In this document: positions 44,171-52,975 of the stretch, one piece after another | Numbering within the stretch: position 1 is the stretch's first letter | Layout of the letters: every line of letters starts with the position of its first letter | Assembly: GCF_015207035.1 (NCBI RefSeq) | Contig: NZ_JADEXQ010000010.1 | Span: 1 to 64,000 of the forward strand | Origin: Romeriopsis navalis LEGE 11480 | GTDB lineage: Bacteria > Cyanobacteriota > Cyanobacteriia > Leptolyngbyales > Leptolyngbyaceae | Length of the DNA: 64,000 nt | Reading direction: 5' to 3' | Translations under genes and position numbers: made by a program | Notes under the pieces: generated by a model | Told to the model about the DNA's origin: nothing | What the model saw: only the letters and a program-made list of their open reading frames with translations | Databases searched by the model: none

Positions 44171-46853
44171 ATGGGGCCCAGAAGTAGGGGCGATTATATT
44201 CGGATAAGGGATCTTGCTCTGTGGATTTTAAGAAACTAATTTGGGCTTGACGCAGCGCTTCGGCTTTTGTGATTTTTCCCTGACTAAGGTTTTGATAAAA
44301 CTGCAGCATGAGTTGCGCGGTGGAGGCGTCATTTACCTGAAATAGGGATGCCAGCGTACTCCGAGCCCCTGCCCGAATTGCGACCCCCGCGAGTCCCAGG
44401 GCGGCACGCTTGTCGCCTTTGGCGGTTTCGCAGGCACTGAGAATTAGTAGTTCGATCGGTGTTGTATCAGTTCCAATATTATTGCGCAGTAACGTATCTA
44501 AATCCTTGACCTGAATGCGTTCTTGCCAGTCGAGAATATAAGTCTCTTCGGGGTTAGAGCTGAATTTGCCGTGCGTTGCAATATGGACAATGTTGATCGC
44601 CCGATCGTTAATCTGCTGCTGAATATTGCGCCGTAGAAACTGCTGATCAGCAAGTTGTTGGCTGGTTGTGAGTCGCTTCGAGACTTCATCGAGTTCTTGT
44701 TGTACATTTGCAATGCTACCGAGGCCCTCTTTACGGAAACTCGGGGCATTTGATGCGCCGGCCAGCAAAGCCGAGAAATTTGTATTCGAAAGCGGTTGCG
44801 GGCTAAGCAATTGTAGGCCAGGGGTCATCGCCACTGCATAACGTTCAATGAGATATTGTTGACCGTCATAGAGAATCGATGGCGGAATATTCCGCAGAGC
44901 ACCGTCCATCACAAACACCAGGGTCTGAGTTTCATCCGTCAGAGTTGATTGCATTGGCGCAACCAACCAATCGTATAGCTGTTGCGAAACTTGCTTTACA
45001 CTGCCAATGCTACTGCTCCGGCGAGCCAGACGCTGACGCAGTCGCTCGACCTGCGTTTCAATTTGACTGGCAGCAATATTTCGTTGACGAAAATGTTGTA
45101 GATCGGCTTGACCCGGAATTTTTGCGACGATTTCTAAACGATCGGGCAAGACGATCGGATAAACGACTGCCGCCTTGGGATCAACATTATCAACATTAAT
45201 CGCTTTGGACTGGGCACAGGCATCTTGGAAGAAGTTATCGAGTTCGGCCAACTGTAATGCTTCAATGGTCGATCGGGCCACTTGCAGATTTTGGACCGAT
45301 GGTATTTCGTCCCGCAGAAGGAGATCAACGTATTGCCGATAAATTGGCTCAACTTGTTCACGGAAGGCGAATTGAACTTCCGGGTTGAGGGCCACAATGT
45401 CACTGCGGAGGTTGCGGAGATTTTCGATCGCCGCTTGATAATAGGATAAGGCTTCGGGGTGAGCCGTGTTGATCTGATTTGACTGGGCTTGGATAATCCG
45501 CCCCATTTGCCATTGCCATTGATAAGCTAAATCCGTAGCATCGATCGTCTGGGCCGTTTGGAGCGCTTGACGGGTATAGATTTGAGCTGTCGCAAAGTCA
45601 TTTTGCTGTTCACGCAGTTTGCCACGGATGCCGAGTGCATAGGCTTTGGCTCGGGGATCTTTGAGTGCTACAGCCTGGCGGTCAGCACGTTTCAAGAGCG
45701 ACTCAGCCAACTGTTCAGCGTTCTGGGCCGGCTGTAATTGCAAGAGACCATTGGCAAAATTTACCTCAGCATAAATGCTCGATCGACTAACGGGTAATTG
45801 CGTTAAGGCTGTATCAATTCCTACAAGGAAATCCGTCTGGATATTTTGGGGCGTAGTTTCCAATAAGACTTGGAACTGACTAATTTTTGCCTGGGCTTGG
45901 AGCAACGGATCAGCGGTGATAGTGGCGGCCTGCTGGTACGCATCAAACGCTTTTTGGAACGATTGCTCAACATCCTTTGGCTGATTCAGTAGGCTAAATC
46001 GTGCCGCTTGGACTTGATAAGTGTTACCGAGGCTGATGTCGATCGCCGCGATATTTTTGGGTAAGTTCAGCCGCTCAGCAATGACGCGCGACTGCTGCAA
46101 GTCGGCAATCGATTGCACTAGCTGATTAGCTTGCCGTTGCATATTACCCAAGTTGTATAGTGCAACGACTTTGATGGCACTATCTTCTAACTCCAGAATT
46201 TGCGTTTCTAAGGCAGTCAGTTGGTCGGCAGCCCGACGATAGAACCCTAGCTCCTGTAACGCCTGGGCTTGGTTAATTTGGCTGCCGATCGCCCCGGCGC
46301 GATCGCCACTCTGCTGATACAGCGAAGTTGCCGCTTGCCATCGCTCTAGCGCTACTTCGGCTTTACCCGTGGCGAGGGACAACTGTCCCTGTGTATTGAG
46401 GAGCTGGGCTTGCAGGGCTAGCGGGGCAGTTTGTTGAATAAGTTGGATACTACGGTCAAGCGCACTTTGGGCCGCTTGCCAGCGGCCCAGCTTTTGGTAG
46501 GTGAGCGAAAGCAGATTGAGTGCCTGGGCGCGTTGACTATCGATGAGGCGTGGCATTGTCGCTTGGATGGATCGAGCTGCCGCGTCATATTGAGCAGTCT
46601 GATACTGTTGTTGGGCAGTTTGCAGGGATGCCTTGATTGCGACCACATTAGCCGGCGTCATCGCCTCAACGGTTGGCTGAGTCAGCGGGGATGGAATCAA
46701 GTGTGTGCCGATCCCGAATAGCAACGCCAATCCCGCCAGAAGCATGTAGCGCTGGAACCGATTACGGATTTGGCCGCTCCGGATTACCAGACTATGTATA
46801 AAACGCTTCAGGCAGCTGAGTAATATTTTGGGGTAGATAGTTCGACGCGACAT
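44145..46853 (-). CDS. CHAT-domain protease-like protein with TPR repeats
   Basis: 902 residues. One N-terminal transmembrane helix (YMLLAGLALLFGIGTHLI, ~36-53) leaves the rest probably outside the cytoplasm. A TPR superhelix spans ~70-500 (AQALNLLSLTYQKLGRWQAA, LYNLGNMQRQANQL). The CHAT (caspase-like) domain occupies the last ~330 residues, with catalytic His in IVHIATHGKFS and Cys in LILSACETAKGDKRAALGLA. Both residues are present, so it should be an active cysteine peptidase. Such proteins are frequent next to haemagglutinin-type genes in cyanobacteria. The 46854-47145 gap behind it shows no gene and no CCTGAA promoter. Confidence 0.88.
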   Translation of the reverse strand: MSRRTIYPKILLSCLKRFIHSLVIRSGQIRNRFQRYMLLAGLALLFGIGTHLIPSPLTQPTVEAMTPANVVAIKASLQTAQQQYQTAQYDAAARSIQATMPRLIDSQRAQALNLLSLTYQKLGRWQAAQSALDRSIQLIQQTAPLALQAQLLNTQGQLSLATGKAEVALERWQAATSLYQQSGDRAGAIGSQINQAQALQELGFYRRAADQLTALETQILELEDSAIKVVALYNLGNMQRQANQLVQSIADLQQSRVIAERLNLPKNIAAIDISLGNTYQVQAARFSLLNQPKDVEQSFQKAFDAYQQAATITADPLLQAQAKISQFQVLLETTPQNIQTDFLVGIDTALTQLPVSRSSIYAEVNFANGLLQLQPAQNAEQLAESLLKRADRQAVALKDPRAKAYALGIRGKLREQQNDFATAQIYTRQALQTAQTIDATDLAYQWQWQMGRIIQAQSNQINTAHPEALSYYQAAIENLRNLRSDIVALNPEVQFAFREQVEPIYRQYVDLLLRDEIPSVQNLQVARSTIEALQLAELDNFFQDACAQSKAINVDNVDPKAAVVYPIVLPDRLEIVAKIPGQADLQHFRQRNIAASQIETQVERLRQRLARRSSSIGSVKQVSQQLYDWLVAPMQSTLTDETQTLVFVMDGALRNIPPSILYDGQQYLIERYAVAMTPGLQLLSPQPLSNTNFSALLAGASNAPSFRKEGLGSIANVQQELDEVSKRLTTSQQLADQQFLRRNIQQQINDRAINIVHIATHGKFSSNPEETYILDWQERIQVKDLDTLLRNNIGTDTTPIELLILSACETAKGDKRAALGLAGVAIRAGARSTLASLFQVNDASTAQLMLQFYQNLSQGKITKAEALRQAQISFLKSTEQDPLSEYNRPYFWAPFILIGNWL

Positions 46854-47145
46854 AATAACTGACCCAATAAACTGACTAGCTAGCTCACAATTCCGCCATG
46901 CGGCAAACTCATTTGCTGATTGCCTGATTTACTAATTAACTGATTTGTAAATCACTAATCGATACCCTTTACGATTAATATTACGGCATCAGCTTTATCA
47001 TGAACAATTGCGACATCTAATTTTCATTGCATGATCAACGATCGCCAAATGTCGGAGGTTGCCGCCGTCAAGTACAAATCACCAAGATTCACTTGCTCGG
47101 GGTTGGCAATCGTCTCAGTGCCGGTGATACCAATACCAGCTAGGA

Positions 47146-50100
47146 TTATCCGGAATTAATTGGCGTTTGGTTACAGCTCATCGCCATCCTCCAGCGAGGC
47201 TGGGCTTGCTGAATCTGAGTAATCAGATGGATTTTGCCATCAAAGCTGCGATACCAGCTTTGCGCTTCGATCGGTGGAGCCTGATTATTCCTTGTTGCTT
47301 GCGCCAGTTGCGGACCTTTAGTGATCACCGTTGGCGCACGCAAACGAATATCTTCCCAGGTGGCTCGGGGTGTCATTTGTCGCACGGTCGGTGAACTGGG
47401 CAGACCACCACGGCCAGTCAGAATAAACTGACTCCCTTGGGCAATGCGGCATAAGTTTTGGTTGATCAGGTTCGAACGATCGAGCAAATCATCCGGTAAT
47501 CGGGCGGCGGCTTGAGTGGGGTCAACATCAAGTTGGCTAATTCTGACGTCACCACTCAGCGTCGGGCTGGTTTGAGAAATTGCGGTAATGTCGTTGCTGG
47601 TCAATAGATTCGGATCTAAGCGGGATGGATCGCTAACTTGCAGTAGTTGCTCTAGTTCGAAGCGGGTTTTTGGCACAATGCCAAACAGATTCAAAGCATT
47701 GATATTTACTTGACCCCCGGCCCCTGAAAAGGCGTTGGCGGCAATGTCACTATTTTCGCCTGGGACACTCACAATAAAGGGCGTACGAATATCAATCCGA
47801 CCACCGTCACCACCAAGTTGCGCGGTACCCGCTGAGGTGGAAATGCCGCCGCCGCGTCTTAGTAATAAAACATCACTCAAGTTAAGCAGAATGTTTCCGC
47901 CTGTGTTGCCTCTCGTTTCTGCGAGCAGCTGCCCTTGATCCCGTAGCTGCAGTTCTTTGGCGTTGAGATTAAGTTGACCAGCGACCCCATCGCCATCACT
48001 ACTAACAGAAATTAAACCCTCATTGTCGGCAATGACTTGATTCGCATTGATCACGATAGATCCACCGCCACCCGATGAATTAGTGGTTGTTCTGGCGAGT
48101 ATGCCACTGTTGAGCAGCTCTAGTTCCCGTAATTGTTGTGCACTTTTTCCCGTTACGCGTAATCGCCCACTGCTGTTGATCTCGATTTTACCGGCCTCAC
48201 CAGTATCCGTCGTACTCGTTCTGACTTGACCACCGGAAGCAATCAGGATATTTGGGCTATTGATGGCGATATTGCCGCCTTTCCCTTGACTAATCGTTGA
48301 TGTGTCAATTAGTCCATCCTGCTCAACAATTAAATTCGGTGTATTGATTTGAATGGAGCCACCGACAGCCTGCGTATTACCGCCTGTCTCAGCCGAAATT
48401 AATGACTTGACCGTAATGGGTGTAATTTGAATTCGACCATTGCTAAAGCCGATACTCACTGACCTGCCTGTACCAGCAACCCGTAGAAATTCTGCAGCAT
48501 CAATTGTAACTTGTCCGGCTTGTCCAACGGTATCAGAGATGCTGGCATTAATAAATGCACCGTCCAAAACCGAAACGCGGTTGCCAGTGATTGAAATATT
48601 CCCGGCTTTTCCCTCGCCTCGACCGAATGTACCGGCGTCAGGGAAAGACTGTTTTGTAACTGTGGCAGCGATTCGACTTCTAAATCCAGGGCTATTCACA
48701 CCCTCGATCGTGATTTGATCTTTGGCAATCAACGTGATGTTGCCCCCATTACCAAGACCGATCGACGATGCTGGAATGCTGCCCCCATCACGAATGAATA
48801 TATTATTCGCACTAATACTCACATCGCCAATTGTACCTTCACCGGAGTCTTGCAAAATCGTATTCACGGTACTGACACGGGTTCGTGGGGGGCGAGGCTT
48901 GAAACCGTTTAACACAAAGTCATCTTGCAAAGTAATTTGGAAGCCACCGGTCGAGCCTTTACCAAATAACGCAGAAACAAATTCACTCCCGTTTTCGATA
49001 TTGAGCGATCGCCCATTGACAATGACATCATCAATCAGTCCTTGGCCATTTTCAGTGATTTGTAGCGAGATGTTGCTCCGGGCGGTATCGGCGGTGCCGG
49101 ATTGATCGAGTTGGATCGCCCCTGTGGCATTGACGAAAGTGCTGCGGATCTCACCAATTCCATTAATTTGATGACCAATTCCCCCGCCATTCAACAGCGA
49201 TATATTACTTCCATTAATCGTCGTTGAACCGATCGTGCCATTCCCATTGACTCCGATCCGACGAAAAATACCGCTACGCTCGAAGGCTTGATTAATCGCC
49301 GGTAAAAAGCGTATTCCGCCTTCGCTACTACCACCCTGGAACAGAATATTCTCACGGCTGGTTAACTGAATCTCGCCAAGCCGACCAACGCCAAGTAATT
49401 CAGTATTTATATGACCCAGATTTTCAAATATAATTTTTTGTGCATTGACCACAGTGCTACCAGTATTTCCCACGCCACCGGCCAACACAGAATGATCGAT
49501 TACAGCTCGGTCATCCAGCCGCAAGTTTCCCGCAGCAAGGATATTGACTGGGCCAGACAGACTTTGAGCAGTACCCGAATTCGGCGCAATACCAGCCAAA
49601 ATACTGGTGCCATCCCCTTGCATCGTCAAGTTATTCGATTGGATATCGACTGACCCAGCATCATCTGATCGAACGTCAATCTTCGCCCCATTGCCTAGGA
49701 ATACATCCGCTGGAGTGCCTGTCGTCGAGATAATCTGCAGTTGGTTAGCAAGCAGCTGTAATGCGATGGCCCCATTGCCCTTAATCCCACTAAGACTAAC
49801 GCGACCGCCGGGTACAGTTAGTCCACCACCATCCATATTCACCTGGCTCCCAAGGAGGGCAATACTGCCACGATTTAGATTTTGGAGGTTCGGTGCTTGG
49901 TTAATCACGGCACCTTGATTCGCCGCAAAATTTAGGCTTGATGGTGAAATTGTCAGTAATGTCGGCGCTGATGATGGCGCGATCGTAAACTCGCCTTGAT
50001 TACCAAACTGAATTGTATTGGCAGTGGTTGCCGTAAATGCGCCACGAATATCGAGTTGTGCATCAGGACCGAAAATAATCCCTTGGGGATTGAGCAGAAA

Positions 50101-50484
50101 TAGATTTGCTAGACCATTAACCCCGATCGTCCCCAAAATATTGCTAGGTTGCCCTCCAATAATCCGAGAAAAGATCGTCGATATACCAGCCGGATTACTA
50201 AAGTAAACCAGCTCTCCCGCACTCACATTAAGTTGTTGGAAACTATGAAATAGATTGCTCCCACGCGCCGCGCCGCCTTCAATCAGCAATGCGGGTTGAC
50301 CGTTCACACTGCCTGCCACATTCAAACGAGTATTCTCAATACCCCAGTTTGTTGTAGGAGTAATTTGGGCCAGACTACTTTGCGCAAACAAGCCGCTAAA
50401 CAGACTGCAAGTGGCAATTCCCAAGGAGAAGCCGTAAAGCAATTTCAGTCGCTGCTGTCGATCGTTACCGTGGAATATGCTCAT
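47146..50484 (-). CDS. Two-partner-secretion exoprotein 3 (filamentous haemagglutinin N-terminal domain)
   Basis: 1112 residues, ATG 50484 with a poor ribosome binding site. Signal peptide to SLAQ (~37), TPS domain (LFHSFQQLNVSAGELVYFSN, IGVNGLANLFLLNPQGIIFG, LDIRGAFTATTA), then beta-helix repeats and the shared C-terminal segment (NSDIAANAFSGAGGQVNINA to NLCRIAQGSQFILTGRGG). It lacks the Cys-containing ending of exoprotein 1 but ends in a similar KIHLITQIQQAQPRW tail. Secreted by a TpsB transporter by family rule, but none is encoded in the window. Confidence 0.85.
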   Translation of the reverse strand: MSIFHGNDRQQRLKLLYGFSLGIATCSLFSGLFAQSSLAQITPTTNWGIENTRLNVAGSVNGQPALLIEGGAARGSNLFHSFQQLNVSAGELVYFSNPAGISTIFSRIIGGQPSNILGTIGVNGLANLFLLNPQGIIFGPDAQLDIRGAFTATTANTIQFGNQGEFTIAPSSAPTLLTISPSSLNFAANQGAVINQAPNLQNLNRGSIALLGSQVNMDGGGLTVPGGRVSLSGIKGNGAIALQLLANQLQIISTTGTPADVFLGNGAKIDVRSDDAGSVDIQSNNLTMQGDGTSILAGIAPNSGTAQSLSGPVNILAAGNLRLDDRAVIDHSVLAGGVGNTGSTVVNAQKIIFENLGHINTELLGVGRLGEIQLTSRENILFQGGSSEGGIRFLPAINQAFERSGIFRRIGVNGNGTIGSTTINGSNISLLNGGGIGHQINGIGEIRSTFVNATGAIQLDQSGTADTARSNISLQITENGQGLIDDVIVNGRSLNIENGSEFVSALFGKGSTGGFQITLQDDFVLNGFKPRPPRTRVSTVNTILQDSGEGTIGDVSISANNIFIRDGGSIPASSIGLGNGGNITLIAKDQITIEGVNSPGFRSRIAATVTKQSFPDAGTFGRGEGKAGNISITGNRVSVLDGAFINASISDTVGQAGQVTIDAAEFLRVAGTGRSVSIGFSNGRIQITPITVKSLISAETGGNTQAVGGSIQINTPNLIVEQDGLIDTSTISQGKGGNIAINSPNILIASGGQVRTSTTDTGEAGKIEINSSGRLRVTGKSAQQLRELELLNSGILARTTTNSSGGGGSIVINANQVIADNEGLISVSSDGDGVAGQLNLNAKELQLRDQGQLLAETRGNTGGNILLNLSDVLLLRRGGGISTSAGTAQLGGDGGRIDIRTPFIVSVPGENSDIAANAFSGAGGQVNINALNLFGIVPKTRFELEQLLQVSDPSRLDPNLLTSNDITAISQTSPTLSGDVRISQLDVDPTQAAARLPDDLLDRSNLINQNLCRIAQGSQFILTGRGGLPSSPTVRQMTPRATWEDIRLRAPTVITKGPQLAQATRNNQAPPIEAQSWYRSFDGKIHLITQIQQAQPRWRMAMSCNQTPINSG

Positions 50485-50633
50485 GAACCAGCCGATTTTA
50501 GGTCGTTAAACAAGGCACTACGCACAAAATATATTCCACTGCGTAATTATCATGACCTAAACCATCGTAAAACTTCAATTGAAGTGTTTGAAGTTTACAG
50601 TTCGACATTCTTTCCAGCAAATTTATGACAAAT

Positions 50634-50676
50634 CCTGAATTTAGCTGAATTTCGATCGAGCAGAAGCCTGTATACT
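50634..50676 (+). promoter_or_regulatory. CCTGAA-box promoter (distal) of the second lipoprotein
   Basis: Plus strand: CCTGAATTTA (50634-50643), GCTGAATTTC (50644-50653), 17 bp, TATACT (50671-50676). It fits the consensus best of all plus-strand copies. About 230 nt upstream of 50915. Confidence 0.75.
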
Positions 50677-50785
50677 ACCGCGCCAGCCAAACTAGTTTGC
50701 CTGTATGGACTTATCGTCAATGGATCAACCGATATCGAACGCTCCGACTACCAACGCTAAAACCTGAATTTAGCTGAAACAGTTT

Positions 50786-50828
50786 CCTCAATTTTCCTTA
50801 ATTCTGACCGATGGCAATCAGCGATATT
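50786..50828 (+). promoter_or_regulatory. CCTGAA-box promoter (proximal) of the second lipoprotein
   Basis: Plus strand: CCTCAATTTT (50786-50795), CCTTAATTCT (50796-50805), 17 bp, GATATT (50823-50828). Two more boxes (CCTGAATTTA, GCTGAAACAG) at 50763-50782 are 13 bp out of step. The remaining part of the 50485-50914 gap is unassigned. Confidence 0.6.
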
Positions 50829-50914
50829 GATGATAACCGAGATGAAAGATATTTCACTATCTCGCTGAACTATCACCGCTACATAATTCATTCCACCATC
50901 TTTGGAGAACTACC

Positions 50915-51355
50915 ATGAACTGCTCACGCTGCTGCTACACAATTGCGACGCTCTTGACATTGACAGTTTTTACCACGGCTTGTAATACCAAAGTGGCACA
51001 GTGCAATGACCTGATCAAAGTAGCAAATGCTGCAACGACAGAACTGAAAGTAATTAACAAATTGAGCAAGACCAGCAAAGATAAGACCCCAGCGATGAAA
51101 CAGATGATCAATCGGCTGACAAAATATTCCAACCAAATAAAGAACGTTAGCCTTGAAGATGACACACTCAAGGGTTTCCAAGAGCGGCTTTACCGCTTAT
51201 ATGACAATACAAGTTCGATTAATCAGAAAATGTTGTTGGCAGTGCAGCAAGGTAATCTCCAAGAGATGAAGGCACAACTCACTAAAATCCGTGACCAATC
51301 CCGCACAGAAAGTAAAATCGTCAGTGATATGAATGGCTACTGTCGTAGTCGTTGA
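50915..51355 (+). CDS. Helical lipoprotein, paralogue of 27010-27459
   Basis: 146 residues, GGAG 8 nt before ATG 50915. Lipoprotein signal with lipobox FTTAC; the mature chain starts at the Cys and continues NTKVAQCNDLIKVANAATTE, nearly identical to the lipoprotein at 27010-27459. The remainder is helical and Lys-rich with a C-terminal DMNGYCRSR. Two CCTGAA-box promoters precede it. Unlike its paralogue it has no coupled downstream gene; transposon debris follows. Confidence 0.72.
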   Translation: MNCSRCCYTIATLLTLTVFTTACNTKVAQCNDLIKVANAATTELKVINKLSKTSKDKTPAMKQMINRLTKYSNQIKNVSLEDDTLKGFQERLYRLYDNTSSINQKMLLAVQQGNLQEMKAQLTKIRDQSRTESKIVSDMNGYCRSR

Positions 51356-51394
51356 CATATTCCCCAGCCAAACAAAGTTGTAGATGGGGATTCT

Positions 51395-51682
51395 CTAGAT
51401 TGCTCCAAAGATTTCCTGCTTCAAAGCCAGTTGGCTAAACACCGTTACTGATGCCCCTGCCTCCTCGACTCCACAGGCATTTTCTCGATCCCGCTGCCCA
51501 CGGGTCTTGATCACTTGAGCCGCGGCAATGTCACGGGACTTGATTGACCCGCACTCATGACAATGATGTAATTTATCGACATTCTGACTTTCAAAGCTGA
51601 AAAAGCTGGCTCGTTGGTTATCAAAGTTGACCCCAGAGGTACGTCGCAGCATTGCGCAGTTTGCTAATACCAAATCAAGCAA
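51395..51682 (-). pseudogene. TnpB (IS605/IS1341 OrfB) C-terminal remnant
   Basis: The 95-codon frame contains KLHHCHECGSIKSRDIAAAQ, the zinc ribbon and RD..AA end of TnpB proteins (usual form C..CG....RD.NAA.N). The RuvC Asp and Glu residues and the rest of the ~400-residue protein are missing. No IS605-type hairpin ends were found. Likely dead. Confidence 0.6.
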
Positions 51683-51742
51683 TTAGTGCTACATAATACA
51701 GAAACAGATTGCATGATTTGGGTAATCCAGCAATGGTGGGTG

Positions 51743-52078
51743 TCAGTCGGCATTATTCGTAGCTTTCGCCTGTTTCAGTGCGGCCCGAGCATCGTAGCGG
51801 GGAATCGTGACCCGTTTGCAGTTGGTTGTGTAGCCATATTTTTTGGGCCGTCTGAAGCTGGAAGATTTGCGCTTTCTGGGGATACGCGGCTTAAGCTGTC
51901 GCCGTAGAGAACTGCCTCAGTGTTGGATTAAGGCATCGGTGAGCGATGATACTGGTGTGGTATTTTGGGCCAGCTGGCGGACACCAGTATTCCATCTAGA
52001 CTGTGCGTCAGCGGTGCCAGCTAAACTCAAGATTACAACTGGAATGGTTGCCATCAATGGGAGTAAGTTGAATTTCAT
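51743..52078 (-). pseudogene. Small secreted Arg-rich protein interrupted by an in-frame TGA
   Basis: From ATG 52078 the frame encodes a clear signal peptide (LPLMATIPVVILSLAGTADA) and stops at TGA 51917-51919 after 53 codons. The same frame then continues without interruption for 57 codons, with a basic sequence (RRQLKPRIPRKRKSSSFRRP, KKYGYTTNCKRVTIPRYDAR), to a stop at 51743. The layout (signal peptide, then Arg/Tyr-rich tail with Cys) mirrors the neighbour 52247-52627, whose signal peptide ends LAGTPDA against LAGTADA here. TGA may derive from CGA or TGG. It is either a recent nonsense mutation or a truncated secreted peptide of 53 residues. Confidence 0.55.
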
Positions 52079-52125
52079 CGGAGTATCTCTATGGAAATTG
52101 TTGATTAGACTTATTGAGATTTAAT

Positions 52126-52173
52126 TCATCACCCCTTGAAAGTCCTCTAAGTCTGACTTTCAAGGGGTGATGA
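52126..52173. terminator. Perfect 19-bp inverted repeat between two small secreted-protein genes
   Basis: Arms 52126-52144 and 52155-52173 are perfectly complementary (TCATCACCCCTTGAAAGTC) around a 10-nt loop. It lies 73 nt after the stop of 52247-52627 and 47 nt before the start of the gene at 52078. Neither side has a U-run, so it may be an mRNA stabiliser or attenuator rather than a classical terminator. Confidence 0.55.
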
Positions 52174-52246
52174 TTCGAACACTGCTGTACTTTATCCAAC
52201 AGTAGAGCAAACCTAATAACGTATCAAATCGTTACTGTCGCTCTGT

Positions 52247-52627
52247 TTAGATAACTTGTCGGTACGTTGATCGATAAATCGGTCGATAGTAGCTGGGACG
52301 GTAAACCGATCGATGCCCTTTACTCCACCTCCAGGAACAACGCTTTTTGATGTAAATACGTCCATACTTATAAGTTCGGCTCGTATGGCAAATCCGAATG
52401 CGAGGGCGAGGGCGAGGGCGATAGATTTTTACGCGGACACGACGACGATAGGTTACTCGCCGTTGAGCAACTAATCGGCTGCCACCAGTATCACCAAATG
52501 ATGTTGATTGCGTCGTTATAACTTGAGATCCATGTGATACTTGTGATGCTTTAGCATCTGGGGTACCAGCTAAGTTGACAATCACCACAGCCATGCCTAG
52601 GCTGGCAAATTTCACGAAATTAAGCAT
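52247..52627 (-). CDS. Small secreted Arg/Tyr-rich protein
   Basis: 126 residues with a signal peptide (KFASLGMAVVIVNLAGTPDA). The mature part is extremely basic: RRVTYRRRVRVKIYRPRPRP, RIRICHTSRTYKYGRIYIKK and RSVYRPSYYRPIYRSTYRQV. Two Cys (RICHTS, KRCSW) may pair. Net charge and Tyr content suggest binding to an anionic polymer (polysaccharide, DNA or lipopolysaccharide) or cross-linking, which is inference only. ATTCTCCTGAAG on the plus strand gives a GGAG-type ribosome binding site for ATG 52627. Confidence 0.6.
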   Translation of the reverse strand: MLNFVKFASLGMAVVIVNLAGTPDAKASQVSHGSQVITTQSTSFGDTGGSRLVAQRRVTYRRRVRVKIYRPRPRPRIRICHTSRTYKYGRIYIKKRCSWRWSKGHRSVYRPSYYRPIYRSTYRQVI

Positions 52628-52838
52628 AATTCATTCTCCTGAAGTTGAGTATTGGTCACGTTGTAGTGCAGGTACATTTGTCTCAAAACTTAGTTTTGCT
52701 TGTAGTCTAAGCCTCAGCAAAACCACCTTTGCCAGAGACTGATCACAGTCGGTTGTAATGTGACGACTGGTGTTGGCATCAATCTCACTATTCAAGTTAT
52801 CGGAATCAGCAAATTAAACAATGTAGGAAAAATAGGAT

Positions 52839-52905
52839 TCTGAATTTGCCTGAATTGATAATTAGCAGTCAGCAATCAGGTTTTGTCAGGAAAAGTCAGG
52901 AAAAG
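52839..52905. promoter_or_regulatory. Opposed arrays of CCTGAA-type boxes upstream of the WD40 module
   Basis: Plus-strand boxes TCTGAATTTG and CCTGAATTGA (52839-52858) face minus-strand boxes CCTGATTGCT, CCTGACAAAA and CCTGACTTTT ending at 52871, 52881 and 52891, all at ten-bp steps. None has a -10 at 17 bp. A separate TTGACA at 52916-52921 with GATTAA 17 bp later may be the real promoter of 52976-54346. The rest of the 52628-52957 gap is empty. Confidence 0.5.
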
Positions 52906-52975
52906 TTGAGAGTTATTGACACCACTAGCAAAAATATAGATTAATGAAAGATATATCTTGCTTGAGGAATCTCGT

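Noticed and set aside
51686-51907. 73-codon plus-strand frame
   Set aside because: It lies opposite the interrupted secreted-protein gene, whose minus-strand frame has a signal peptide and a basic tail consistent with coding; the plus frame has neither.
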